The notes under the pieces: generated by a model
Databases searched by the model: none
Seen by the model: only the letters and a program-made list of their open reading frames with translations
Told to the model about the DNA's origin: nothing
Shown here: positions 1 to 7,057 of the stretch, in pieces
Layout: every line of letters starts with the position of its first letter
Position numbering within the stretch: position 1 is the stretch's first letter
From: Nodosilinea sp. BSH.14
GTDB taxonomy: Bacteria; Cyanobacteriota; Cyanobacteriia; Phormidesmidales; Phormidesmidaceae
NCBI GenBank assembly: GCA_023264315.1
Contig: JALQST010000047.1
Span: forward strand, 1-12,414
DNA: 12,414 bases
Direction: 5' to 3'
Position numbers and translations under genes: made by a program

Positions 1-513
1 GCGTTGCCAGCTTTTTACCCCCTGGTTGCCCGCCAGCACCAAGGCGTTGCCGCTGGGGTGCCAAGCCAAATCCAGCACCGATGAGTCCTCAAAGTCGAGG
101 GTGGTCACCACCTCCTGGGCGGCGGCATCCCACACCTGGGCGTAGCGCCCCAGTCCTAGGGCCAATTCTGGCTGCTGGGGGTGCCATTGCAGGGTATCGA
201 CCCACACTCTGGGATGTTCTAGGGTTGTCACAAGCTGTGGAGCGGCAGTGATCTGCCAAATCGACACCCGCCCCGTTTGTCCCCCGGCGGCTAAGAAGCA
301 ACCATCCGCCGAGAAGGCGAGGGCATCCGTAGACTGACCCTGGGGCAGCTGTAGCTCCACCGATATCCCTGTTTTCGCCTCAAACAAGACCACCTCCCCC
401 GCCGCCGAAGCCACCGCCAGATGGGTACCAGCGGGAGACCAGGCTAGGGCAGTGACATAGTCGGTTAGGAGGGTTTGCCAGGTGGGGGTGAGGAGCGGTT
501 TAGGTTTGGGCAT
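1..513 (-). CDS. WD40-repeat protein, N-terminal part (C-terminus beyond left edge)
   Basis: This frame opens at an ATG at 513 and stays open for 171 codons to the window edge, so only the N-terminal half or so is visible. At least four WD40-type units can be read, each with a hydrophobic strand, a turn such as SPAG, SADG or HPSG and a closing strand ending near VWD or IWQ: roughly residues 15-48, 52-88, 94-130 and 132-171. WD40 propellers are protein-interaction scaffolds; no catalytic domain is seen. It begins 33 bp after the stop of the COG0523 GTPase on the same strand, so the two are probably co-transcribed from the operator-bearing promoter near 1565. A WD40 partner next to a CobW-like GTPase is a recurring cyanobacterial arrangement, which suggests, by inference, a role in zinc-limitation physiology. 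There is no clear Shine-Dalgarno sequence before the ATG, consistent with translation following the upstream gene. The partner and exact function are unknown. Confidence 0.85.
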   Translation of the reverse strand, partial: MPKPKPLLTPTWQTLLTDYVTALAWSPAGTHLAVASAAGEVVLFEAKTGISVELQLPQGQSTDALAFSADGCFLAAGGQTGRVSIWQITAAPQLVTTLEHPRVWVDTLQWHPQQPELALGLGRYAQVWDAAAQEVVTTLDFEDSSVLDLAWHPSGNALVLAGNQGVKSWQR

Positions 514-546
514 AGCTAGGAGGGGTGTGAAATAGGTAGCCGCGCA

Positions 547-1524
547 TTACGGCACTAAACAGGCCCGAAACCCGGCCTCCAATGCCATGGTTTCTAGGTT
601 TCTGCCGATAAAGACCAGCTCGTTCTTGCGGGTTTCCTTGGGCTTCCACGGGCGATCTTGGCGACCTTCAAACAGCATATGTACGCCCTGAAAAACGACG
701 CGGCAGTCTTCGCCAGCGAGGTTGAGGATGCCCTTCATGCGAAAGATATCGGGGCCATGATCGCGCAGCAGGGATCCAATCCAATGGTTGAGTTTCTGGC
801 CGTCCACTTCCCCCGCTTCCACCAAGGCGATGGAGCCAACGGTGGCATCATGTTCGTGGGCGGTTTCGTTGAGAAACTCGGGGTCAATGGTCAGGGCGTT
901 GCCTAGGTCAAAGGCCTTAACCCCAAGGATGGCATCCATCTCCACCTGGGCGTCGCAGGTGCGGTAGATCTTGGCGAGGGCATTCATGCCGCGAATGCGA
1001 TCTTCTAGGGCCGTTAGCTCGGCCTCGGTGACGAGATCGATTTTGTTGAGCAAGATCACATCGGCGAAGGCAATCTGCTCTAGGGCTTCCTCAGCGTCCC
1101 AATGTTGGGCAATGTGGGCCACATCTACCACCGTGACCACCGCATCTAGGCTGGCCTGGGTTTGCACCTCGTCATCCACAAAAAAAGTCTGAATCACTGG
1201 GGCGGGGTCGGCTAGCCCTGTGGTTTCAATCACTAAGTGGTCGAACTGGTCGCGACGCTTCATTAGATTGCCGATGATGCGAATCAGGTCGCCGCGCACG
1301 GTGCAGCAGATGCAGCCGTTGTTCATCTCGAAAATTTCTTCGTCGGCATCGATCACAAGCTGGTTGTCGATGCCCACTTCGCCAAACTCGTTGACGATCA
1401 CCGCCACCTTCTTGCCGTGCTCATGGGTCAGGATGCGGTTCAGTAGGGTGGTCTTGCCCGCCCCCAAATACCCCGTCAGCACGGTAACGGGCACAGCCCT
1501 CTGGACAGCAGCAACCATGGTCAT
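547..1524 (-). CDS. COG0523 (CobW/G3E family) GTP-binding metallochaperone
   Basis: The 325-residue product has every G3E GTPase landmark. The Walker A/P-loop is GYLGAGKTT (residues 18-26), the metal-binding CxCC is CICC (71-74), the switch/Walker B region is ETTGLADP (100-107), and the NKxD guanine-specificity motif is NKID (160-163). A CobW C-terminal domain follows from about residue 225 to the end. Length is normal for the family. COG0523 proteins use GTP to move metals, usually zinc under limitation, to client enzymes; the cobalamin name CobW is historical. A near-palindromic Zur/Fur-like box 40-54 nt upstream of the start supports a zinc-starvation role. The only His-rich hint is HEH near residue 224, so there is no long histidine metal tail. 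The start at 1524 is preceded by AAGGTGAGG; an ATG two codons later (1518) is equally compatible. A WD40 gene follows 33 bp downstream. Zinc specificity is inferred from the operator, not proved. Confidence 0.93.
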   Translation of the reverse strand: MTMVAAVQRAVPVTVLTGYLGAGKTTLLNRILTHEHGKKVAVIVNEFGEVGIDNQLVIDADEEIFEMNNGCICCTVRGDLIRIIGNLMKRRDQFDHLVIETTGLADPAPVIQTFFVDDEVQTQASLDAVVTVVDVAHIAQHWDAEEALEQIAFADVILLNKIDLVTEAELTALEDRIRGMNALAKIYRTCDAQVEMDAILGVKAFDLGNALTIDPEFLNETAHEHDATVGSIALVEAGEVDGQKLNHWIGSLLRDHGPDIFRMKGILNLAGEDCRVVFQGVHMLFEGRQDRPWKPKETRKNELVFIGRNLETMALEAGFRACLVP

Positions 1525-1553
1525 ACCTCACCTTCGTGTTTGATTTTGTGGTT

Positions 1554-1559
1554 AATATA
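1554..1559 (-). promoter_or_regulatory. candidate -10 element of the COG0523 gene
   Basis: Read on the minus strand this is TATATT, close to the sigma-70-type TATAAT, about 30 nt before the GTPase start codon. The Zur-like palindrome begins just upstream of it, where a repressor would cover the spacer and -35 region. No convincing -35 hexamer sits at 17 nt, so the promoter call is tentative. Confidence 0.4.
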
Positions 1560-1584
1560 GATAATGATAACCGTTCTCATTGTC
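1560..1584. promoter_or_regulatory. Zur/Fur-type operator palindrome
   Basis: The core is a 7-1-7 inverted repeat, TGATAAC-C-GTTCTCA (1565-1579), with six of seven pairs matching. It extends to 12-bp arms (1560-1571 and 1573-1584) with ten of twelve matching. The left arm, GATAATGATAA, is the classic Fur-superfamily half-site. A 7-1-7 TGATAAT-type box upstream of a COG0523 gene is the typical signature of cyanobacterial Zur sites. It lies 40-54 nt before the GTPase start and also just inside the open frame of the outer-membrane barrel stub on the other strand. Zur rather than Fur is inferred from the downstream gene. Confidence 0.75.
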
Positions 1585-1953
1585 GAAGTCAGTCGAGTTG
1601 GGCCAGCAATTATAAATTCGCCGAACTTGGGTTCGATGTGGCCTATCCCATTGCCACCGGAGATCGGTACATCATGCCCTTTGCGGGGGTGGGTCTAAAT
1701 CAGCGGTTGAGCTACTCGGGGCCTGAGGTAACAGCGCAGTTTGTGGGGGGAGGAGGAGCCTTCATTATTCCTGCTCCCAATGCCGATTACACCTGGATTG
1801 ATTTGTCCTTGGGCGTCAGTGCCGATCTCAGTCCTCGCACGGTGGGGCAACTCGTCTTTCGGACAGATCTTGCCCGCTCTGATGCGAGCATCAACAACTT
1901 CTCCATCAACCTCCGTCACGACTTCTAGTTCTCATTGCTAACCCAACCACCGT

Positions 1954-1976
1954 AGGGGCGGGGTTTTCCCGCCCCT
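1954..1976 (+). terminator. GC-rich hairpin, likely terminator
   Basis: AGGGGCGGG (1954-1962) pairs perfectly with CCCGCCCCT (1968-1976) around a five-base loop. A weak T-rich stretch (ATTTTTT at 1982-1988) follows on the plus strand. It sits 25 bp after the stop of the barrel remnant. The delayed T-run makes it a weak intrinsic terminator. On the minus strand no T-run follows. Confidence 0.5.
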
Positions 1977-1996
1977 TCTGAATTTTTTGAATCCTT

Positions 1997-2113
1997 CTAC
2001 ACCAGGTTTTGGCTGTGGAGGAAAAAGTAAGCTAACCGGGCCAAACTGAGGCCGATAAAGGTCATCAACAGAATGGCCGTTGCCACACTGACAATGTCAC
2101 GCAGGGTCTTCAT
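1997..2113 (-). CDS. small single-helix membrane protein (38 aa), unrecognised
   Basis: An ATG at 2113 opens 38 codons ending in TAG. The product starts MKTLRDIVS and has one hydrophobic segment at about residues 8-32, interrupted by a single arginine at 26, then a short polar tail (HSQNLV). This is what a small bitopic membrane subunit looks like. Cyanobacteria have many such proteins of 30-45 residues in photosystems, cytochrome b6f and the NDH-1 complex (for example NdhP and NdhQ), but I cannot match it to any of these from memory. No strong ribosome-binding site precedes the ATG. It is divergent from the solute-binding lipoprotein, with 84 bp between the starts, and nothing else explains this stretch. 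A chance frame cannot be excluded because it is short; the coherent helix argues for a real gene. Confidence 0.5.
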   Translation of the reverse strand: MKTLRDIVSVATAILLMTFIGLSLARLAYFFLHSQNLV

Positions 2114-2197
2114 TGCACTTGGCCAAGGGCTAGGGTGAACTGGTATGGTCTGAAGGAATATTGTCTCGCCTTTTGGGTTCTTGCCTGCCCCTTGCCC

Positions 2198-3322
2198 ATG
2201 AATCGTCGCATTTTTTTAGTTCGTACCCTTGGCCTCACCCTCACCAGTTTGGCCGCTGGTTGTCAGCGCCTTTGGCGTGGGGATTTGGGGCTGGCCATGT
2301 TAGCGGGATCGGTGCCGGGGCAGTTGGTGCAGGCTTTTCAGCGAAGCCAAGCTGCGCCATCGGGCCAGGTCTCCGTGGTGACGAAGGACTCCCTCCTCGA
2401 ACTCTACCGTTTGCTGCAAGACTGGCAAGCCCAGTCTACAGTCCCCCAAACGGCCCCCCAAACGGCCCAGTGGGTGACACAGGCTGATTTCTGGCTAGCC
2501 CCCGCCATTCAGCAGGGGTTGATCCAGCCGATTTCCCCCGACACGTTAGATCGCTGGCCTCAGATCCCTGAGGTATGGCCTACCCTGGTGCGGCGTAATG
2601 ACCAAGGCTTGGCCGATGCAGCGGGGGCCGTGTGGGCGATCCCCTATCGCTGGACACCCCTGGCCATTCTCTATGATCACCGTGGGCTGGGGGCTGGGGC
2701 CGATCCGGTGCAGCGGTGGGCTGACCTGCTGCGGCCTGAATGGCAGCAACGGCTGATGTTGCCTGACGACGAACGGATCGTGATTGGCCTTGCCCTTAAG
2801 GCCCTCGATGCCTCCGCCAATACCCTCGACCTAGCCGCTGTTCCCGACCTGGAGGATTTCCTCGCCCAACTCCATCGCCAGGTGCGCTGGTACAACGCCA
2901 CCCATAGCCTCAAGGCCCTGATGATTGGCGATGCCACCGCCGTGGTGGGCTGGTTGGATGACCTGCTGCCCATCGCCCAACGCTACCGCCACCTCAGCCT
3001 CAGTGTGCCCACCGAGGGTACACTGGCCAGTGCCGATCTGTGGGTGCGGCCTAGGGTTGCTCCGCCCCCGAGTGATGTGGCCACCGCTTGGCTCAACTTC
3101 TGTCTCAGCAACACCTTTACCGAACAGCTTGGGATCTTTGGGCAGGGTCTTTCGCCCTGGCACTGGGGCTCGGATCCGGCGGATTTGCCCCCCGCCTTCC
3201 AGCCCGCCGCCGGACGGCTACCCAGCACCGCCGGACTGGAAAACAGCGAATTTTTGATGCCCTTACCGGCGGACTCCCAAGCCCAATACCATCAGGTTTG
3301 GCAACGCCTAAGAACGGCCTAG
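2198..3322 (+). CDS. PotD-type extracellular solute-binding lipoprotein
   Basis: The 374-residue product begins MNRRIFLVRTLG and reaches a lipobox LAAGC with the lipidated cysteine at residue 22. The RRIFL piece resembles a Tat motif (RRxFL), so export of a folded lipoprotein by Tat is plausible. The mature part resembles the polyamine/iron-type periplasmic binding protein fold: IPYRWTPLAILYD in the first lobe, then WADLLRPEWQQRLMLPDDE and VIGLALKALDAS, which align with the hinge region of PotD-like proteins, and a later lobe ending in a C-terminal helix. The frame remains open upstream to a GTG at 2135, but the extra 21 residues would bury the signal peptide, so I start at 2198 despite a poor ribosome-binding site. 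No permease or ATPase gene of an ABC transporter is adjacent, so its importer is encoded elsewhere or it is an orphan receptor. The ligand is unknown; polyamine binding is only suggested by family. Confidence 0.82.
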   Translation: MNRRIFLVRTLGLTLTSLAAGCQRLWRGDLGLAMLAGSVPGQLVQAFQRSQAAPSGQVSVVTKDSLLELYRLLQDWQAQSTVPQTAPQTAQWVTQADFWLAPAIQQGLIQPISPDTLDRWPQIPEVWPTLVRRNDQGLADAAGAVWAIPYRWTPLAILYDHRGLGAGADPVQRWADLLRPEWQQRLMLPDDERIVIGLALKALDASANTLDLAAVPDLEDFLAQLHRQVRWYNATHSLKALMIGDATAVVGWLDDLLPIAQRYRHLSLSVPTEGTLASADLWVRPRVAPPPSDVATAWLNFCLSNTFTEQLGIFGQGLSPWHWGSDPADLPPAFQPAAGRLPSTAGLENSEFLMPLPADSQAQYHQVWQRLRTA

Positions 3323-3380
3323 GGAGGGGACGTGACAGGGTGTACGTCATGATTCGGCATCAGGGGCATTCCCCCGACCG

Positions 3381-4205
3381 CTAGATCACTTTCTCCTCGA
3401 TCACCTGGGTCAGGCTCACCCAGGTTCCGCGTTCGTCATAGCGGCGGATGAGGCGTTGGCGCAGGGTGGGGGTCATCAGCCAGCCCAGTTCTAGGAAAAA
3501 CGGCTGCCTCGGCACAATGGCCGTTGGAAAGGTGGCCGAAGCCCCACTGGGCAAGCACAGTACCGTCACGGGTTGCGGCCCCTGGCGAAACTGAAGCGTT
3601 GCGTCTATCCGTTGCCCGAGGCTGCTGAGGTTTGGCCCTGGGGAAAGGCTAAGGGTTTGCACCACCGTATCCGCTGTTGCGGCTTCCAGGATGAACTGAT
3701 GGGCCATGGTCGTTTCGGGTTGATAGTCGGGATAGACAGTGGTGCTACGGCCTGCCCAGGTGCCTAGCAGGTGATCCACCGATAGCGAGGGACGGGGGTG
3801 GGGGGAGGTGTCCCGCCCATGTTCCCGAATGAGTGTCAGTTGCCCCAGACTGGCCTGCCGAGGAAACACTTGGGCCAACCGTAGACGTTCGTGACCATAG
3901 ATTAGCCCCAGTTCGGCCCCAAATTCACTCACCGGGCTCCACTGAATCGACCCCTGGGAAAAGGCTCCATCCTCACAGAACAACACCCCTCGCCCCAGGG
4001 AACGATAGGCCAACGCCGTTTCCTGGCGTGGCTGTCCTGGAGGATCCTTGCGAATAGTCTGGCGCATCAGGTTGCCCCCCTCCTCCGCTAGTAAGGACAC
4101 CTCCGTGGGCACGTCCTCCAGGATGTCCCCCGTGGGCGATATCTGGGTGAAGGATCCCACCCATACCCCTTGATTTTTCAGCAATCGTTCCCACTGTGAC
4201 GCCAA
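3381..4205 (-). CDS. DUF3598 family protein
   Basis: The 274-residue product has the beginning and end typical of this mainly cyanobacterial family. It starts ASQWERLLKNQGVWVGSFTQ with EDVPTEVSLL soon after, and near the C-terminus has RYDERGTWVSLTQVIEEK. Family members have two calycin-like beta-barrel halves; here the halves would be about residues 1-130 and 135-274, the second beginning near LLGTWAGRSTTVYPD. The function of the family is not known, though calycin barrels usually bind small hydrophobic ligands. Translation starts with TTG: the family's usual N-terminus coincides exactly with this codon and GGAG lies 8 nt upstream. No ATG is available near there. It is divergent from the DUF4332 gene and tail-to-tail with the solute-binding protein (58 bp between stops). 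Confidence 0.85.
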   Translation of the reverse strand: MASQWERLLKNQGVWVGSFTQISPTGDILEDVPTEVSLLAEEGGNLMRQTIRKDPPGQPRQETALAYRSLGRGVLFCEDGAFSQGSIQWSPVSEFGAELGLIYGHERLRLAQVFPRQASLGQLTLIREHGRDTSPHPRPSLSVDHLLGTWAGRSTTVYPDYQPETTMAHQFILEAATADTVVQTLSLSPGPNLSSLGQRIDATLQFRQGPQPVTVLCLPSGASATFPTAIVPRQPFFLELGWLMTPTLRQRLIRRYDERGTWVSLTQVIEEKVI

Positions 4206-4229
4206 GGCGAAAACTCCGAATACCGTATA

Positions 4230-4240
4230 GTCCTAAGGAC
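4230..4240. promoter_or_regulatory. 11-bp perfect palindrome between divergent genes
   Basis: GTCCT-A-AGGAC is an exact inverted repeat 25 bp upstream of the DUF3598 start and 92 bp upstream of the DUF4332 start. TATAGT (4226-4231), a possible plus-strand -10 element, overlaps its left side. It could be an operator for one or both genes. The evidence is only symmetry and position. Confidence 0.3.
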
Positions 4241-4331
4241 GTGTGATGCCCTACGCCTTCCATCTTGCCATGGGCCTCCCACCTCGCCATACCCTGAAAC
4301 GGCACATCTCCCGAGGAGGACGGCAACCAAC

Positions 4332-4739
4332 GTGGCCAATTTTCCCATTCATCACCTGCCGGGGTTGAATCAGCCCCAGGCCCAAGCTTTGGTCGATCAG
4401 GGGCTAACGACAACGGAACACCTGCGCCGTTACGGACAATCCCCCGCCCAGCGCCAAGCCCTGGCCAAAACCCTGGCAGTGCCGGAGCGCTACGTGGCTA
4501 AGTGGGTGATTTTAGCGGATCTCGCCCGCCTACCCGCCGTGGGCTGCACCCACAATGGCCTACTGCTCCATGCGGGGGTCATTTCCGTGGCCCAACTGGC
4601 GGAGACCGCCGCCCCCACGCTATACACCCGCATCCAGCGACTCCATGTCAAAACCATGCAGCGGGCCGACCTCTGCCCCAGCCCCGACCAAGTCAGCACC
4701 TGGATTCAGCAGGCCAAACAGGCCCAAAGACGGCCCTAG
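4332..4739 (+). CDS. DUF4332 domain protein (helix-hairpin-helix type)
   Basis: The 135-residue product contains two helix-hairpin-helix-like units, LPGLNQPQAQALVDQGLTT (about residues 9-27) and LPAVGCTHNGLLLHAGVIS (about 67-85). Each is followed by helices, and the protein ends in a basic helix. This is the pattern of DUF4332, a family related to the helix-hairpin-helix folds of DNA ligases and RuvA-like proteins. Nucleic-acid binding is therefore possible but unproven. The gene starts with GTG at 4332; GAGGAGGA at 4313-4320 is a good Shine-Dalgarno sequence at acceptable spacing, and no ATG lies in frame nearby. It is divergent from DUF3598. The CoA-disulfide reductase follows 248 bp later behind a hairpin repeat, so they are probably not one operon. 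Confidence 0.82.
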   Translation: MANFPIHHLPGLNQPQAQALVDQGLTTTEHLRRYGQSPAQRQALAKTLAVPERYVAKWVILADLARLPAVGCTHNGLLLHAGVISVAQLAETAAPTLYTRIQRLHVKTMQRADLCPSPDQVSTWIQQAKQAQRRP

Positions 4740-4810
4740 CCTCAGCCCTGATGGTACGACTGGGATACCGAACCACAGCGTTTCAGGAGATCGCAGAGTC
4801 CTCGGAAGAC

Positions 4811-4846
4811 CTCACCCCCAGCCCCTCTCCTACGAGGAGAGGGGGG
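4811..4846 (+). repeat. dispersed hairpin repeat, copy 1
   Basis: CTCACCCCCAG is followed by a perfect 9-bp stem, CCCCTCTCC (4822-4830) and GGAGAGGGG (4836-4844), with loop TACGA. Its layout matches the element at 7324-7362 read on the other strand: CCTCACCC, a short spacer, CCTCTCC, then GGAGAGGG. Elements like this are scattered between genes in many cyanobacterial genomes. In RNA it would form a strong stem and could act as a processing or termination site. Confidence 0.7.
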
Positions 4847-4987
4847 CCGGAAGTACATCAAAGGTCCTCGATCTTGGGAAGACCGAGCTTGGAAAATCCT
4901 GAAGATTGCGGGGTGAGGCAATCCTTCGTGACACAATGGGGCGTGATCCGTCGCTTCTCTGTCCGGGGCAGGGTGAGGAAAATTGGT

Positions 4988-6709
4988 ATGAAACTGGTGG
5001 TTGTGGGGGGTGTAGCAGGGGGTGCCTCGGCGGCGGCGCGGGCGCGGCGGCTGGATGAATCCGCCGAAATTGTGGTGCTAGAGCGGGATCATTACGTGTC
5101 CTACGCCAACTGCGGCCTGCCCTACCACCTCAGTGGCGTGATTGCCGACCGGGCCAAACTACTGGTGCAAACGCCAGAGAAACTCAAGCGCAACCTGAAT
5201 TTAGACGTCCGCACGGGCCACGAAGTCACCGCCCTTGACCGAGAAGCCAAACTCGTCCATGTCCGCAATTTGGACACCGGAGAGACCTACACCGAGTCCT
5301 ACGACAAACTGGTGCTTTCGTTGGGGGCAGTGCCCATTCGTCCGCGCCTGCCAGGGATAGATCACCCCAGCATTTTCGTGCTGCGGAACATCCCCGACAT
5401 GGACGCCATCATGGCCAAACTGGGGCCAGATACCCAGCGGGCGATTGTGATTGGCGGCGGCTACATTGGCGTGGAAGTGGCGGAAAACCTGGTGCATCGT
5501 GGCCTGAAGGTGCATGTGGTGGAAATGATGGATCAAATCATGGCCACCCTAGACGCCGAGATGTCGCGGGATTTGCAATACCACATGGCCGACCATGGCG
5601 TCCTCCTGCACCTGGGCACGGCGGCAGAATCCTTCGTAGATGCCGATGGCCGCATCCAGGCGAATTTGTCTAATGGCGAAGTGCTGACCGCTGATCTGGT
5701 GATCATGGCCGTAGGGGTGCGCCCCAATACCGAACTGGCCAAGGCGGCGGGATTGCCCGTGGGGCCAAGGGGTGGCCTAATTACCGATAAGCATATGCGC
5801 ACGGTCGATCCCAACATCTACGCCGTGGGCGACATGGTAGAAACCGAGCACACCATCACCGGAGAACCCCTGCTCGCCGCCCTCGCGGGGCCAGCCAACC
5901 GCCAGGGCCGCATCGCCGCCGACAACATCTGCGGACGCGATTCCACCTACAGCACCACCCAGGGCACCGCCATCGTCAAGCTCTTCGACATGGCCGGAGG
6001 CGGCACCGGAGCTTCGGAACGAATGCTGCGACAGGCCAATATTCCCTACCGCAAGGTGTATCTGCATCCCTCCGGCCACGCCACCTACTACCCCGGCACC
6101 GTGGCCATGCACCTCAAGGTTCTCTTTGCCCCAGACGACGGCAAACTCTTGGGCGCTCAGGTGGTCGGCTTCGACGGCATCGACAAACGCATTGATGTCC
6201 TAGCCGTTGCCATTCGCGCCGGAATGACCGTCTACGACCTCGAACACCTAGAACTGTCCTACGCACCGCCCTTTGGTTCCGCCAAGGATGCCGTCAACAT
6301 GGCAGGTTTTTTGGGGGCCAACCTCCTACGCGGTGACTACCTACCCTGGTACCCCGAAGACTACCCCGACAAAACCAACCTGGGCACCATTGTCGATGTC
6401 CGCACCCAGGCAGAATACGAAGAATGGCACATCCCCGGCGCGGCCCACATCCCCCTAGATACCCTACGGGATCGCCATGCCGAAATTCCCGCCGATTCCC
6501 CCGTGTTTGTCTACTGCCGTGTGGGTTTCCGGGGCTATATGGCCGCCCGAATTTTAATGCAGAGCGGCTTTGACCATGTGTTTAACCTCTCCGGCGGTGC
6601 TCTCACCTTCAGCAGCGTTCACCCCACGGTTTATTCCACTGGAAAAGCCCGCTACCCCTTCGTCGCCCACGCCGAAGATCACATGGCGGAACAGGCGTTG
6701 ATGGGGTAG
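4988..6709 (+). CDS. coenzyme A disulfide reductase with C-terminal rhodanese domain (CoADR-RHD)
   Basis: The 573-residue flavoprotein uses NAD(P)H to reduce CoA disulfide, CoA persulfide or polysulfide; the rhodanese domain supplies or accepts sulfane sulfur. The FAD-binding GGVAGG is at residues 7-12. The single redox cysteine is C42 in YANCGLPY, which is the CoADR pattern and not the CxxxxC of glutathione reductases. The NAD(P)H site is IGGGYIG (155-161). Tyrosines at 367 and 425 match the position of those near the active site of characterised CoADR-RHD enzymes. The rhodanese domain spans about 455-560 with DVRTQAEYEEWHIPGA and active-site loop CRVGFRG (C510). Length is normal and no domain is missing. 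The start at 4988 is chosen because the FAD motif follows directly and GAGGAAA lies just upstream; the frame is open back to 4502, but that part overlaps DUF4332 and is not protein-like. It is cytoplasmic and appears to be a single-gene unit. Confidence 0.95.
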   Translation: MKLVVVGGVAGGASAAARARRLDESAEIVVLERDHYVSYANCGLPYHLSGVIADRAKLLVQTPEKLKRNLNLDVRTGHEVTALDREAKLVHVRNLDTGETYTESYDKLVLSLGAVPIRPRLPGIDHPSIFVLRNIPDMDAIMAKLGPDTQRAIVIGGGYIGVEVAENLVHRGLKVHVVEMMDQIMATLDAEMSRDLQYHMADHGVLLHLGTAAESFVDADGRIQANLSNGEVLTADLVIMAVGVRPNTELAKAAGLPVGPRGGLITDKHMRTVDPNIYAVGDMVETEHTITGEPLLAALAGPANRQGRIAADNICGRDSTYSTTQGTAIVKLFDMAGGGTGASERMLRQANIPYRKVYLHPSGHATYYPGTVAMHLKVLFAPDDGKLLGAQVVGFDGIDKRIDVLAVAIRAGMTVYDLEHLELSYAPPFGSAKDAVNMAGFLGANLLRGDYLPWYPEDYPDKTNLGTIVDVRTQAEYEEWHIPGAAHIPLDTLRDRHAEIPADSPVFVYCRVGFRGYMAARILMQSGFDHVFNLSGGALTFSSVHPTVYSTGKARYPFVAHAEDHMAEQALMG

Positions 6710-6953
6710 GGAGAGGAGCGGTAGCGAAAGGATTGGCAACAATGCAAGTACCTGACTGTGGAACAACGTATCGAACCAGGTAGATAGAAGGCTGATTACG
6801 CTATTTTATGAAGCCAACGTAAGCTGTTAGTCATCTAAAATACATTGCTAGATTGCTTCAAAAGCCTTACAGCAAGGGTTTCAGAGAATGCTAACATGCA
6901 ATTTAGATGCACATCAGCTTAAGATTTCGAGAGGTAAGACGTGACCATCTTAA
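6710..6953. other. gene-free, relatively AT-rich spacer
   Basis: After the reductase stop the composition shifts from GC-rich coding sequence to a more AT-rich stretch, with stops in all frames at short intervals. I see no RNA gene, no good hairpin and no protein-like frame. It leads into the mobile-element ends that start at 6954 and may be old insertion debris. Confidence 0.4.
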
Positions 6954-7052
6954 GGGCACCTCGAAAAATACAGATTTTTCTGGGAGTGGCAACGTGATCT
7001 CAAGGGTTCTAGCCTTTTGAAGGCCGCCAAATGGCAATTAATCGAGGTGCCC
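6954..7052. mobile_element. 99-bp MITE-like element with inverted ends
   Basis: The left end GGGCACCTCGA (6954-6964) is the exact reverse complement of TCGAGGTGCCC at the right end (7042-7052). Extending to 16 bp, fourteen positions match. The interior contains no coding frame, as expected for a miniature non-autonomous element or the fused ends of a deleted insertion sequence. AA on both flanks is the only possible target duplication and is not diagnostic. The parent family is not recognised. Confidence 0.6.
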
Positions 7053-7057
7053 AACTG

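Larger units (their letters stand above)
1536..1928 (+). pseudogene. C-terminal remnant of an autotransporter-type outer-membrane beta-barrel
   Basis: The frame from ATG 1536 encodes 130 residues, but the first 22 or so codons read through the operator and show no protein-like pattern. From about residue 24 (position 1605) the sequence becomes a series of alternating polar/hydrophobic amphipathic strands with glycine-rich turns and conserved-looking pieces (FAELGFDVAYP, PFAGVGLNQR, SAQFVGGG-like). It ends NLRHDF, and a terminal phenylalanine after an alternating strand is the usual beta-signal for insertion by the BAM machinery. This matches the last four to six strands of an autotransporter barrel, which normally spans about 250-280 residues behind a passenger domain. 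There is no signal peptide and no room for the missing part, because the divergent GTPase starts 11 bp away. I read it as a truncated, nonfunctional remnant. A rearrangement that brought the zinc promoter beside it is possible but inferred. Confidence 0.6.

Noticed and set aside
658..1543. Plus-strand open frames opposite the COG0523 gene
   Set aside because: They are shadows of a strongly conserved GTPase on the other strand and show no family features.
3350..3380. Small GGGG-CATT-CCCC hairpin between the convergent genes
   Set aside because: A four-base stem without a T-run is too weak to call a terminator.
4502..4987. Upstream extension of the CoA-disulfide reductase frame
   Set aside because: It overlaps DUF4332 out of frame and crosses the hairpin repeat, and the FAD motif with a good ribosome-binding site begins at 4988.
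6257..6275. Phenylalanine at residue 429 (APPF) of the reductase, where many homologues have tyrosine
   Set aside because: The tyrosines expected to matter, at 367 and 425, are present, so the substitution is probably neutral.
6740..6785. Possible tRNA T-arm (GGTTCGATAC on the minus strand)
   Set aside because: There are no matching stem bases, no anticodon arm and no acceptor stem around it.
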